Positions 51,029 through 60,112 of a stretch of DNA of 64,000 bases are shown piece by piece. The first letter of the stretch is position 1. Each line of letters begins with the position of its first letter. Below the pieces are notes generated by a model. The model was not told the origin of the DNA. It made no database searches and saw only the letters and a program-made list of their open reading frames with translations. Location: the NCBI RefSeq assembly GCF_028369295.1, contig NZ_JAQMYP010000016.1, forward strand, positions 1 through 64,000. Direction: 5' to 3'. Source of the DNA: Streptomyces sp. HD (lineage in GTDB: Bacteria; Actinomycetota; Actinomycetes; Streptomycetales; Streptomycetaceae). The translations under genes were made by a program, and so were the position numbers.

Positions 51029-52723
51029 ATGAAGAGACGGATCGTCATGTCCATGCTCGCCGGAGCGACCCTCCTGGCGGGCTCGCTGCTCGGGGCGACC
51101 CCCGCCCAACCGGCCGATGCGCCGGCCGCCCAACCGGCCGACGTGCCCGCCGAGTTCGGCACCGACTGGCACGACCCCATCACGGCCGCCCCACCCGTCG
51201 ACAGACCCTCCGGCAGGTCCTGCCAAGTCACCGTGGCGGAGGCGCAGTTCCGCGACTTCACCCCGTACAAGGGTGCCTACGTACCGCCCGAGGGCTGCGG
51301 CGCCCGCTGGAGCAAGGTCGTGCTGCGGATGGACGGCAAGGTCAAGGGCCGCCAGTACGACCGGCTCGGCTATCTGCACGTCGGCGGCGTCGAGATCTTC
51401 CGTACGTCGACTCCCGAGCCGTCACCCGACGGCATCCAGTGGTCCGTGGAGAAGGACGTCACGCGCTACAGCGACACCCTCCGCCGCGCCCAGGACGTCG
51501 AGATGCTCATCGGGAACGTCGTCGACGACACCTACACCGGCATCATCGACGTCAAGGTCACGCTGACGTTCTACGCCGCCCCCGCCCCCGCTCTCACCTC
51601 CGCCACCAAGACACCCGGCCGCCCGGCCCCCACCCCCCGTAGCCCCATCGGCATCGCCGACCGCCCCACCGCCACCCCCGACCGCGTCCTCACCCTCCAG
51701 AACGGCACGCTCACCACCCCGCGCAACAGCGAACGCATCGTCGCCGAGGTGTACGCCACCGGCTCCGGCGGCGGCTGCGAGGAGTACTGGTACCTGTCGG
51801 TGCCCGACCAGGCGCCGTACTCCTGCAAGGCGTCCGGCGGTCCCTACCGCGAGGTGCAGATCAAGGTCGACGGCCAACTCGCCGGAATCGCCGCACCGTT
51901 CCCGCACGTGTGGACCGGTGGCTGGTCCAACCCCTTCCTCTGGTACGTCGTCCCGGGACCGCGCGCCTTCGACGTCAAGCCGATCGAATACGACCTGACC
52001 CCGTTCGCCGGCCTCCTCAACGACGGCCGCCCGCACCGCGTCGAGGTCTCCGTCGCCGGCGTCCCCGAGGGGCAGAGCGGCTGGAGCGCACCCGTGAACG
52101 TCCTCGTCTGGCAGGACGCCAAGCGCGTGCACGTCACCGGGAAGCTCACCGCGCACCAGGCCGGCGACCTCGCCAACTCCTCGACGTACACGCCCGGTTC
52201 GGAGCACCGGGTGGACACGTTGGGTGGTCACCGGCTGACCGTCGCCGGCTATGTCGACACCTCGCACGGCCGGGTGACGACCACCGTCCGCCGCGCGCTG
52301 ACCAACACCTCCGTCCACCGCTGGACCGACGGCGAGAACCTGGACGCCCTCGACGCCACCTGGACGGACGACCAGGCGACCACCGTCGACGGACGCGGCC
52401 CGGCCCGAACGACCCGTGCGCAGCGGACGTACACGATGGACGGCACCACCACGATCGGCGCGGGCGACCGCCTGCGCACCGTGCTGACCCTCGGTGACCG
52501 GGCCATGGCCGTGGCGACCCAGGAGGGGCGACGGACCGCCTGGTCGCGGCTCGACGACACCTACACCGGTGACGCCGCCTGGACGATGAACGTGCCACGC
52601 GACCAGCGGCACGCGGTCGGCACGACCCGTGAGCGCTACCGGTCGTACGGCTCGGGCGGCTGCTACGACCGCGCTCTGACCAGCGTCCAAGGGGTGCTCA
52701 CCGAGGATCGCGGCGGCTGCTGA
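51029..52723 (+). CDS. Secreted peptide-N-glycosidase A (PNGase A)
   Basis: 564 residues with a signal peptide (RRIVMSMLAGATLLAGSLLG). VDRPSGRSCQVTVAEAQFRDFTPYKGAYVPP and RWSKVVLRMDGKVKGRQYDRLGYLHVGGVEIFRTSTPEP are the PNGase A domain, followed by PVNVLVWQDAKRVHVTGKL and an end with a C-terminal Cys pair. The enzyme removes N-glycans from asparagine, mainly a plant activity. In a soil actinomycete it probably deglycosylates plant or fungal proteins. It follows the transpeptidase by 59 bases. Confidence 0.9.
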   Translation: MKRRIVMSMLAGATLLAGSLLGATPAQPADAPAAQPADVPAEFGTDWHDPITAAPPVDRPSGRSCQVTVAEAQFRDFTPYKGAYVPPEGCGARWSKVVLRMDGKVKGRQYDRLGYLHVGGVEIFRTSTPEPSPDGIQWSVEKDVTRYSDTLRRAQDVEMLIGNVVDDTYTGIIDVKVTLTFYAAPAPALTSATKTPGRPAPTPRSPIGIADRPTATPDRVLTLQNGTLTTPRNSERIVAEVYATGSGGGCEEYWYLSVPDQAPYSCKASGGPYREVQIKVDGQLAGIAAPFPHVWTGGWSNPFLWYVVPGPRAFDVKPIEYDLTPFAGLLNDGRPHRVEVSVAGVPEGQSGWSAPVNVLVWQDAKRVHVTGKLTAHQAGDLANSSTYTPGSEHRVDTLGGHRLTVAGYVDTSHGRVTTTVRRALTNTSVHRWTDGENLDALDATWTDDQATTVDGRGPARTTRAQRTYTMDGTTTIGAGDRLRTVLTLGDRAMAVATQEGRRTAWSRLDDTYTGDAAWTMNVPRDQRHAVGTTRERYRSYGSGGCYDRALTSVQGVLTEDRGGC

Positions 52724-52841
52724 GACGGGGTGTGTGCGATGCGTCACCCGGTGCGTGATTTACACGGATGCAACACGGGGGTCTTGTGCGGGACCAACAT
52801 CACCCGCAAAGTGATCGGCACGGAATGCGCTTTCCGTATCG

Positions 52842-52872
52842 CAGAAGTCCCACCCGTCCCTGGGGACTTCTG
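52842..52872 (+). promoter_or_regulatory. Perfect 10-bp hairpin directly before the dctA RBS
   Basis: CAGAAGTCCC (52842-52851) and GGGACTTCTG (52863-52872) pair with an 11-base loop, ending 15 bases before AAGGAG. A smaller hairpin CGGAA-TGCGC-TTCCG lies just upstream, and a CGTG-ATTTA-CACG dyad near 52752. The arrangement suggests an attenuator or RNA element in the leader of the symporter gene. The promoter or CRP-like site is possible at the dyad. Confidence 0.55.
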
Positions 52873-52899
52873 TGTGTCGTCGTCCCCAAGGAGTGCCCC

Positions 52900-54285
52900 G
52901 TGCCGCCGTCCGTACCGTCCCTGCCGCGACGCGTCGCACGCATGCTGCGTACCTCTCTCTTCGCGCAGGTCGCCTGCGCGATCGTGCTCGGAATCGTCGT
53001 CGGGAAGCTGTGGCCCGGATTCGCCGCGGATCTCCAGCCGCTCGGCGACGGATTCATCCGGCTCATCAAGACGATCATCTCGCCGCTGGTGTTCTGCGTG
53101 GTCGTCGTCGGCATCGCCAAGGCCGGTGACCTGAAGGCATTCGGGCGGATCGGGCTGAAGGCCCTGATCTGGTTCGAGGTCGCGAGCACGCTCGCGCTGG
53201 TCATCGGGCTCCTCGCCGCCAACGTGGTCCAGCCCGGGTCCGGGATGAACGTCGACCCGTCCTCGCTCGACGCCTCAGCGGTCGACGCGAAGACGGGCGG
53301 CGAACACCTGCCCTCCACCGCCGACTTCGTGCTCAACGCCCTTCCGACCAGTTTCATGGGTGCCTTCGCCGAGAACTCGCTGCTGCAAGTGCTGATCCTG
53401 GCCTGCCTGGTGGGCGCCGCGCTGTTGCATCTCGGCCAGACCAAGGTGCCGCAGGTGCTGCCGGCCATCGAGCAGGCCCAGGAGATCATCTTCGCGATCG
53501 TCGGCTTCGTGATGCGGCTGGCCCCGATCGCGGTGTTCGGCGCGATGGCCGTCCTCATCGGCAACTACGGGCTCGGTGTGATCGAGACCTACGGCAAGCT
53601 GATCATCCTGTGCTATGCGGCCGCGGCGCTGTTCATCGTGCTCCTCGCCGTCGCCCTGAAGGCGGTCACCGGGCTCAGCCTCTGGAAGTTCCTGCGCTAC
53701 ATCCGTGAGGAGATGCTGCTCGCGCTCGGCACCGCGTCCACCGAGTCGGTCCTGCCGCGGGTGATGCAGAAGCTGCGCAAGGCCGGCGCCCGTGACGACG
53801 CCGTGGGTCTGGTGCTGCCCACGGGCTACTCCTTCAACCTCGACGGCGCCTCGCTCTACCTGTCCATCGGCACGCTGTTCATCGCCCAGGCCGTGGGCGT
53901 CGACCTCAGCCTCGGCCAGCAGATCACCGTGGTCCTGGTGCTGATGCTGACCAGCAAGGGCATGGCGGGCATCCCCGGCTCGGCGTTCCTCGCCCTGTCC
54001 GCGACCGCGTCCTCGCTGGGCGCCATCCCGGCCGGAGCCGTCGCTCTGCTCCTCGGCGTGGACCGCATCATGGACTCGATGCGCGTCGTCACCAACCTGC
54101 TCGGCAACTGCGTCGCCGTCTTCGCGGTCTCCCGCTGGGAGGGCGCGCTGGACAGGGAGCGGGCGAAGAAGGTCCTGGACGGCGAGATCGTGGTCGAGCT
54201 GGAGGACGAGGAGCCGGGGGAGCCGGAGAAGGCGGAGCTCAAGAAGTCCGGGCTGAAGAGGGAGACGGCCGCCGAGGCCGGCTGA
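52900..54285 (+). CDS. dctA: Dicarboxylate/amino acid:cation symporter
   Basis: 461 residues of the DAACS family. FIRLIKTIISPLVFCVVVVGIAKAGD, the hairpin region with LGTASTESVLPRVMQKL, the NMDGT-like FNLDGASLYL and GIPGSAFLALSATASSLGAIP are all present. It imports C4-dicarboxylates or glutamate/aspartate with Na or H. The GTG at 52900 has AAGGAG six bases upstream; an upstream frame to 52768 crosses the leader hairpin. The C-terminal tail is acidic then Lys-rich and specific to Streptomyces-like members. Confidence 0.94.
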   Translation: MPPSVPSLPRRVARMLRTSLFAQVACAIVLGIVVGKLWPGFAADLQPLGDGFIRLIKTIISPLVFCVVVVGIAKAGDLKAFGRIGLKALIWFEVASTLALVIGLLAANVVQPGSGMNVDPSSLDASAVDAKTGGEHLPSTADFVLNALPTSFMGAFAENSLLQVLILACLVGAALLHLGQTKVPQVLPAIEQAQEIIFAIVGFVMRLAPIAVFGAMAVLIGNYGLGVIETYGKLIILCYAAAALFIVLLAVALKAVTGLSLWKFLRYIREEMLLALGTASTESVLPRVMQKLRKAGARDDAVGLVLPTGYSFNLDGASLYLSIGTLFIAQAVGVDLSLGQQITVVLVLMLTSKGMAGIPGSAFLALSATASSLGAIPAGAVALLLGVDRIMDSMRVVTNLLGNCVAVFAVSRWEGALDRERAKKVLDGEIVVELEDEEPGEPEKAELKKSGLKRETAAEAG

Positions 54286-54295
54286 CGTTCAGACA

Positions 54296-54400
54296 GCCAC
54301 AGCCGCAGCCACAACCCCAGCCCTGAATCCCAGCCAAACCGCAGCCACAAACCCAGCCAAACCACAGCCGCACCCTGAGCCAAGCTCAAGCCGCAGTCAC
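54296..54400. repeat. Low-complexity CAGCCRCA repeat
   Basis: Between dctA and the terminator the plus strand repeats CAGCCACA, CAGCCGCA, CAGCCAAA units for about 100 bp. The units are degenerate and not in a reading frame. Confidence 0.6.
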
Positions 54401-54412
54401 CGCAACAGCCCC

Positions 54413-54455
54413 GGCCGCGGCCACCCTCCGGTAATCCGGAGCGGTGGCCGCGGCC
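54413..54455. terminator. Very long bidirectional terminator hairpin
   Basis: 54413-54431 (GGCCGCGGCCACCCTCCGG) pairs with 54436-54455 around a TAAT loop, with only one bulged C. The 19-bp stem lies between the convergent dctA and marR-type genes. It has no T tract, as is common in Streptomyces. Confidence 0.85.
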
Positions 54456-54463
54456 TCTCGCGC

Positions 54464-54913
54464 TCAGCACCCCCGCACGGCAGCCCCATCGATCAGCGTG
54501 TCCAGCAACTCGCCCAGCACCGACCGCTGTTCATCCGTCAACGGCGCCAGAATCTCCTCCGCCGCCGACCGCCGCGCACCGTGCAGCTCCCGCAGGGCCC
54601 CCCGCCCGTCGTCGGTGAGCTCGATCCGGATCACCCGCCGGTTCGTCGGATCCGGCACCCGCCGTACCTTCCCGCTCGCCTCCAGTCCGTCGACCAGCGT
54701 CGTCACGGCTCGCGGGACCACTTCCAGGCGCTCGGCGAGGTCGGCCATCCGGGGCGGCGAGTCGTAGTGCGCGAGGGTGCGCAGCAGACGGGACTGCGCC
54801 GGGGTGACCCCCAGGCCGCACTCCTGAAGGTGCCGTTTCTGGATCCGGTGCACCCGGCGGGTGAAGCGCAGGAGCTGCTCGGCGAGCGGGCCGTCGGGAT
54901 CGGGGGTGGTCAT
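54464..54913 (-). CDS. MarR-family transcriptional regulator
   Basis: 149 residues with the MarR winged HTH: LGVTPAQSRLLRTLAHYDSPPRMADLAERLEVVPRAVTTLVDGLEASGKVRRVPDPTNRRVIRIELT (conserved DxRxxR wing). It is divergent from an ABC exporter gene, and three ACAAT/ATTGT half sites lie in the 112-bp gap. It probably represses itself and the exporter and releases with a toxic ligand. Confidence 0.92.
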   Translation of the reverse strand: MTTPDPDGPLAEQLLRFTRRVHRIQKRHLQECGLGVTPAQSRLLRTLAHYDSPPRMADLAERLEVVPRAVTTLVDGLEASGKVRRVPDPTNRRVIRIELTDDGRGALRELHGARRSAAEEILAPLTDEQRSVLGELLDTLIDGAAVRGC

Positions 54914-54919
54914 GCGGGA

Positions 54920-54960
54920 ACAATATCAGGACTATGTGCATTGTGAGCGTAGGTAACAAT
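54920..54960. promoter_or_regulatory. MarR-type operator with alternating ACAAT / ATTGT half sites
   Basis: ACAAT (54920-54924), ATTGT (54940-54944) and ACAAT (54956-54960). The second and third form a 5-11-5 dyad, the usual size for MarR dimers. They lie just upstream of the MarR start and the ABC exporter start. Confidence 0.7.
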
Positions 54961-55025
54961 GAGCTAAGCTCCGTCAGTCCGTATCGCCGCGTCCTGCGGC
55001 GTGACCTCACCTCCCGTAGGAGCCC

Positions 55026-56837
55026 ATGCACCCCGACCACGAACACGCCTGGACGCCACCCGCCGCGCAGCAGGAACAACCCCGGCAGGTGCGCCGCATC
55101 CTGAAACTCTTCCGTCCCTACCGTGGACGCCTGGCCGTCGTCGGCCTCCTCGTCGGTGCCGCGTCGCTGGTCGGCGTCGCCACGCCGTTCCTCCTCAAGG
55201 CGATCCTCGACGTCGCGATCCCCGAGGGCCGCACCGGCCTGCTCAGCCTGCTCGCGCTCGGCATGATCCTCAGCGCGGTCCTGACCAGCGTCTTCGGTGT
55301 ACTGCAGACCCTGATCTCCACGACCGTCGGCCAGCGCGTCATGCACGACCTGCGCACCGCCGTCTACGGCCGCCTGCAGCGCATGTCGCTCGCCTTCTTC
55401 ACCCGGACCCGCACCGGCGAGGTCCAGTCCCGCATCGCCAACGACATCGGCGGCATGCAGGCCACCGTCACCTCCACCGCGACCTCCCTGGTCTCCAATC
55501 TGACCAGCGTGGTCGCCACGATCATCGCGATGATCGCCCTCGACTGGCGCCTGACCGTCGTGTCCCTTCTCCTGCTCCCGGTCTTCGTCTGGATCAGCCG
55601 CCGCGTCGGCAACGAGCGCAAGAAGATCACCACCGAGCGCCAGAAGCAGATGGCCGCGATGGCCGCCACCGTCACCGAGTCGCTCTCGGTCAGCGGCATC
55701 CTGCTCGGCCGCACCATGGGCCGCTCCGACTCGCTCACCTCCGCGTTCGCCGACGAGTCCGAGCGGCTGGTCGACCTCGAAGTGAAGTCGAACATGGCCG
55801 GCCGCTGGCGCATGGCGGTCATCACCATCGTCATGGCCGCGATGCCCGCCTTCATCTACTGGACCGCGGGCATGGCCCTCCAACTCGGCGGCCCGCAGGT
55901 CTCGATCGGCACGATCGTCGCCTTCGTCTCGCTCCAGCAGGGCTTGTTCCGTCCGGCGGTCAGCCTGCTGTCCACCGGCGTCCAGATCCAGGCCTCGCTC
56001 GCGCTCTTCCAGCGCATCTTCGAGTACCTCGACCTGCCCATCGACATCACCGAGCGGGAGAACCCGGTCCACCTGGACCGCGTCAAGGGCGAGGTCCGCT
56101 TCGAGAACGTCGAGTTCCGCTACGACAGCGACGACGCCAGGAGTGGCGCCATCATCGACGGCATCGACGTCACCGTCCCGGCGGGCGGCAGCCTCGCGGT
56201 CGTCGGCCCGACCGGCGCCGGGAAGTCGACGCTCGGCCATCTCGTGCCGCGCCTGTACGACGTGACGGGCGGCCGGGTCACCCTCGACGGGGTGGATGTG
56301 CGCGACCTCGACTTCGACACCCTCGCCCGCGCCGTCGGCGTCGTCTCGCAGGAGACGTACCTCTTCCACGCCTCCGTCGCCGACAACCTGCGCTTCGCCA
56401 AGCCGGACGCCACCGACGAGGAACTGCACGCGGCGGCCGAGGCGGCCCAGATCCATGACCACATCGCCGCCCTGCCCGACGGCTACGACACCGTCGTCGG
56501 CGAACGCGGACACCGCTTCTCCGGCGGTGAGAAACAGCGCCTGGCCATCGCCCGTACGATCCTGCGCGACCCGCCCGTGCTCATCCTCGACGAGGCGACC
56601 AGCGCACTGGACACCCGCACCGAACACGCCGTCCAGCAGGCCATCGACGCCCTGTCCGCCAACCGCACCACGGTCACCATCGCGCACCGGCTGTCCACCA
56701 TTCGGGGCGCCGACCAGATCGTCGTCCTCGACGCGGGGCGGGTGGCCGAACGGGGTACGCACGAGGAACTGCTGGAGCGGGAGGGACGGTACGCGGGGCT
56801 GGTCCGCCGGGACGCCCAACTGGAGCCGACGGGGTGA
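55026..56837 (+). CDS. Homodimeric-type ABC exporter (MsbA/LmrA-like)
   Basis: 603 residues with six TM helices and a full ATPase domain: GPTGAGKST (about residue 394), Q-loop VVSQETY, signature FSGGEKQRLAIART (about residue 498), Walker B VLILDEATSALD and H-loop IAHRLST. All motifs are intact, so it can function as a homodimer. The neighbouring MarR gene suggests drug or toxic-compound export. CCCGTAGGAG precedes the ATG. Confidence 0.94.
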   Translation: MHPDHEHAWTPPAAQQEQPRQVRRILKLFRPYRGRLAVVGLLVGAASLVGVATPFLLKAILDVAIPEGRTGLLSLLALGMILSAVLTSVFGVLQTLISTTVGQRVMHDLRTAVYGRLQRMSLAFFTRTRTGEVQSRIANDIGGMQATVTSTATSLVSNLTSVVATIIAMIALDWRLTVVSLLLLPVFVWISRRVGNERKKITTERQKQMAAMAATVTESLSVSGILLGRTMGRSDSLTSAFADESERLVDLEVKSNMAGRWRMAVITIVMAAMPAFIYWTAGMALQLGGPQVSIGTIVAFVSLQQGLFRPAVSLLSTGVQIQASLALFQRIFEYLDLPIDITERENPVHLDRVKGEVRFENVEFRYDSDDARSGAIIDGIDVTVPAGGSLAVVGPTGAGKSTLGHLVPRLYDVTGGRVTLDGVDVRDLDFDTLARAVGVVSQETYLFHASVADNLRFAKPDATDEELHAAAEAAQIHDHIAALPDGYDTVVGERGHRFSGGEKQRLAIARTILRDPPVLILDEATSALDTRTEHAVQQAIDALSANRTTVTIAHRLSTIRGADQIVVLDAGRVAERGTHEELLEREGRYAGLVRRDAQLEPTG

Positions 56838-56880
56838 CGTTATGCCGGGTTTGTGACCATGTGCGGGTTACCGTTCCCGC

Positions 56881-57732
56881 ATGTACCTGAACACTCCGTC
56901 ACGGAGCACGATTCGACTGACGCGCCGGGGCCGTATCGCTCTCATCGCCGCCGGCGCCGTCGTGGCCGGCACCGCCGTGGCGGTGCCGCTGCTGAGCACG
57001 GGTGAGGAGAAGGCGAAGCCCACCTCGCTGGTGATCCCGGAGGGCTGGCGTGCGAGCCAGGTGTACGACGCCGTCGACAAGGCCCTGGACCTGCCGGGCG
57101 GTGCCACGAAGAAGTCCCTCCGCAAGCTCGACCTCAAGCTGCCGAACGACGCCGAGGGCAACCCCGAGGGCTACCTCTTCCCGGCGACGTATCCGCTGGA
57201 GCAGAAGGACGGCAAGAAGACGACGCCGGAGTCCCTGCTGTCGGCCATGGTCGACACCGCCAACAAGAAGTTCGGGGGCGCCCCCATCGCGGCCGGCGCC
57301 CAGCGCAATGCCATGAACGTCTATCAGGCGGTCACCATCGCGAGCATCGTGCAGGCGGAGGCCGGCAGCAGGGCCGACATGGGCAAGGTGGCGCGGGTCG
57401 TCCTCAACCGGCTCGAACGCGGGATGCCGTTGCAGATGGACTCCACCATCAACTACGCGCTCGGCCGTTCCACGCTGCGCACCACCGAGGCCGACACCCG
57501 GATCGAGAGCCCCTACAACTCGTACCAGCGCATGGGTCTGCCGCCCACGCCGATCGCCAACCCGGGCGAAGAGGCGATGCGCGCCGCGATCAATCCGGCC
57601 GCGGGTGACTGGCTGTACTTCGTCACGGTCAAGCCGGGCGACACCCGCTTCACCGCCGACTACGCGGAACACCAGCGCAATGTCGCCGCGTTCAACGCCC
57701 ACCAGAAGGCGAGCCCGCGGGCGGGGAAGTGA
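56881..57732 (+). CDS. mltG: Endolytic transglycosylase MltG-like protein
   Basis: 283 residues. One N-terminal TM helix (RIALIAAGAVVAGTAVAVPLL) anchors a YceG domain: IPEGWRASQVYDAV (LysM-like part), EGYLFPATYPL, TIASIVQAEAG with the catalytic Glu, VVLNRLERGMPLQMDSTINYAL and SPYNSYQRMGLPPTPIANPG. It cuts glycan strands near the membrane and sets their length. It follows the ABC exporter by 43 bases. It lacks the long cytoplasmic part seen in the main Streptomyces MltG, so it may be a second copy. Confidence 0.92.
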   Translation: MYLNTPSRSTIRLTRRGRIALIAAGAVVAGTAVAVPLLSTGEEKAKPTSLVIPEGWRASQVYDAVDKALDLPGGATKKSLRKLDLKLPNDAEGNPEGYLFPATYPLEQKDGKKTTPESLLSAMVDTANKKFGGAPIAAGAQRNAMNVYQAVTIASIVQAEAGSRADMGKVARVVLNRLERGMPLQMDSTINYALGRSTLRTTEADTRIESPYNSYQRMGLPPTPIANPGEEAMRAAINPAAGDWLYFVTVKPGDTRFTADYAEHQRNVAAFNAHQKASPRAGK

Positions 57733-57885
57733 TCCGGTGGGCCGGTCGTTGCGGTTCGGCAGCGAGCCGAAGGGGCGCGGGCCGTATGGATGCGCGGCTC
57801 CGCGTGGGCGCGACCAGCCACGACGTAACCGCAGAGGACCGACGACACAGCGCGGCACTTCTCAGCACGGCCTTCCCGCGGAGCG

Positions 57886-58947
57886 CTACGCGGCGACCGG
57901 CTCCTGAGCCAGCAACCTCCTGATGTCCCGTACGGCCGCGCGCCCGGCCCGGTTGGCGCCGATCGTGCTGGCGGACGGGCCGTAGCCCACGAGGTGGACG
58001 CGGGGATCGGCGACGGCGCGTGTCCCGTCCACCCGGATTCCACCGCCCGGCTCGCGCAGCCGCAGCGGAGCCAAGTGGTCGACGGCGGCCCGGAAACCGG
58101 TCGCCCACAGGATGACGTCGGCCTCCACGCGGCCCCCGTCCCGCCACTCCACACCGTCGGGTGTGACCCGGTCGAACATGGGCTGCCGGTCCAGGACCCC
58201 GTCCGCGAGGCCCTGCCGGACCGCGTCGTTGAGGGGCAGTCCCGTGACGGAGACGACGCTCTTCGGTGGCAGTCCCTGCCGGACCCTCTCCTCGACGAGA
58301 GCGACGGCCGCCCGGCCCACGTCCTCGCTGAACGGGCCCTCGCGGAAGACGGGCGGGCGCCGTGTGACCCATGTGGTGGCGGCCGCGTAGGGGGCGATCT
58401 CCAGCAGATGCTGGGTGCCGGAGGCGCCGCCGCCCACGACGACGACCCGCCGACCGGCGAACTCCTGCGGCCCGGCGTACTGCGCGGTGTGCAACTGCCG
58501 CCCCCGGAACGTCTCCTGCCCCGGATAGCGCGGCCAGAACGGCCGGTCCCAGGTGCCGGTCGCGTTGATCAGCGCCCGCGTCGCCCAGGTCCCCGCCGAA
58601 CTCTCGACGAGCAGCCGCCCGTCCGGGCCCTCACGCACGGCCTGCACGTCGACCGGCCGCCGAACCCGCAGGTCGAAGGTCCGCTCATAGGTGTCGAAGT
58701 ACTCCGCGACGACCTCGGACGACGGCCGCTCGGCCGCGGCACCGGTCAGCTCCATGCCGGGCAACGCGTGCATCCCGTGCACCTTGCCGTACGTCAATGA
58801 AGGCCACCGGAACTGCCAGGCGCCGCCCGGGCCGGGGGAGTGGTCGAGGACGACGAAGTCACGGTCCGGTTCGAAACCGGTGCGCCGCAGGTGGTAGGCG
58901 CTGGAGAGTCCTGCCTGACCAGCGCCTATGACGACCACGTCGACCAT
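57886..58947 (-). CDS. Flavin-containing monooxygenase-like oxidoreductase
   Basis: 353 residues. It has two Rossmann sites: VVVIGAGQAGLSSAYHL for FAD at the N-terminus, and VVVVGGGASGTQHLLEIA for NAD(P) in the middle. An ATG-type motif VILWATGFRAAVDHL follows. This is the FMO/BVMO-like group that oxygenates N, S or ketones. The ATG at 58947 gives the normal start; the frame runs on to 59022 without RBS. It lies beside the ssu genes and could be a sulfur-oxygenating enzyme, but that is only suggested by position. Confidence 0.88.
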   Translation of the reverse strand: MVDVVVIGAGQAGLSSAYHLRRTGFEPDRDFVVLDHSPGPGGAWQFRWPSLTYGKVHGMHALPGMELTGAAAERPSSEVVAEYFDTYERTFDLRVRRPVDVQAVREGPDGRLLVESSAGTWATRALINATGTWDRPFWPRYPGQETFRGRQLHTAQYAGPQEFAGRRVVVVGGGASGTQHLLEIAPYAAATTWVTRRPPVFREGPFSEDVGRAAVALVEERVRQGLPPKSVVSVTGLPLNDAVRQGLADGVLDRQPMFDRVTPDGVEWRDGGRVEADVILWATGFRAAVDHLAPLRLREPGGGIRVDGTRAVADPRVHLVGYGPSASTIGANRAGRAAVRDIRRLLAQEPVAA

Positions 58948-59061
58948 GCCGACTGCCTTGACCGCCTCAGTGTTGTTCACGCTTCCACTAACAGCCCCGG
59001 GTTCGCGGATCTTCCCCGACACCGGACCGGGTGCCGTCGCGGGGCGTGAGCGTGCGGCGCG

Positions 59062-60087
59062 TCACGAACCCTCCGAGGCATGCGCAGCAGTCGTCGACGG
59101 CGGCAGACCGCCGTTGTACCGGGTGTCCACGAAGTCGCCGAAGTCGACCTTGTTCGGGATGAGCTTCAGCGCGGTGAAGGTGTCGGCGATCTCCTGCTCG
59201 GAGGCGATGAGCGGCTTGTCGACCGCGACCGATATCCGGGTGGCGTTGGTGCGCTTCACCGAGGCCAGCGCGACGTCGTAGGGCAGTCCGGTGTCCTTCG
59301 CCCAGACCTTGGCCCACTCCTCCTCGTGGTCGTGCACCCACGTCGTGGCGCGCCGCAGCCGCTCCAGGTAGTCCTTGATCGCCGCGGCCTTCTTCTTGTC
59401 CCGCAGGGCGGAGGGCGCCGCCACCTGGAAGGTCAGACCGTTGGTGACCCCGTCGCCGGTCGTCAGGATCCGCCCCTGCCTGGACAGGAGCACCTGCGAG
59501 GTGTACGGGTCCCACACGGCCCATGCGTCCACCTTGCCGGCGCTGAACGCGGCCAGCGCGTCGGCCGGTTGCAGGTACTTGACCTTGACGTCGCTCAGGC
59601 TCAGCCCGGCCTTCTTGAGGGACGCGACCAGCTGGTAGTTGGCGGAGGACCCCTGTGCCACGGCGATCGACCTGCCCTTGAGCTGCTCGGGCTTCGTCAG
59701 CTTCGAGTCGTTCGGCACGAGGATCGCGTCGCCCTTGGAGGTGCCCTTGAAGGCCGCCACCGCCGTGATCTTTGAGCCCGCGCCGGCCGCGAAGACCGGC
59801 GGGGTGTTGCCGACGCCACCGATGTCGACGGCCTTGGCGTTCACGGCCTCCAGCAGCGGCGGCCCGGAGGTGAAGGTGGACCACTTGATCTTGTAGGCGA
59901 GGTTCTTGAGCTCCCCGGCGGCGCGCAGGATGGCCTCCGAACCGCCCTTCTGGTCACCGACGTTCAGGGTGAGGGAGCCCTGGCCGTCGATGTCCGTCGA
60001 GGTGTCGGCCGCCGAGTTCCCGCCGCAGGCGGTGAGCACAAGCGCGAGGGGGAGGAGAAGCGCGGCGGGGACGAGGCGTCGTCGCAT
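59062..60087 (-). CDS. ssuA: Sulfonate ABC transporter substrate-binding lipoprotein
   Basis: 341 residues. Lipobox LTACGG after a signal peptide (PAALLLPLALVLTAC). The SsuA/NMT1 fold: NVGDQKGGSEAILRAAGEL, VDIGGVGNTPPVFAAGAG, GRSIAVAQGSSANYQLV, KVDAWAVWDPYTSQV. It binds aliphatic sulfonates or similar outside the cell and delivers them to SsuC. It is the last gene of the leader-ssuC-ssuB-ssuA operon. Confidence 0.93.
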   Translation of the reverse strand: MRRRLVPAALLLPLALVLTACGGNSAADTSTDIDGQGSLTLNVGDQKGGSEAILRAAGELKNLAYKIKWSTFTSGPPLLEAVNAKAVDIGGVGNTPPVFAAGAGSKITAVAAFKGTSKGDAILVPNDSKLTKPEQLKGRSIAVAQGSSANYQLVASLKKAGLSLSDVKVKYLQPADALAAFSAGKVDAWAVWDPYTSQVLLSRQGRILTTGDGVTNGLTFQVAAPSALRDKKKAAAIKDYLERLRRATTWVHDHEEEWAKVWAKDTGLPYDVALASVKRTNATRISVAVDKPLIASEQEIADTFTALKLIPNKVDFGDFVDTRYNGGLPPSTTAAHASEGS

Positions 60088-60112
60088 GGTGGTTCCGTTC
60101 TCGGGTGGGTGA

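Noticed and set aside
54296..54455. CRISPR-like array
   Set aside because: The CAGCC units are short, irregular and without spacers of constant length; the end is a simple terminator hairpin.
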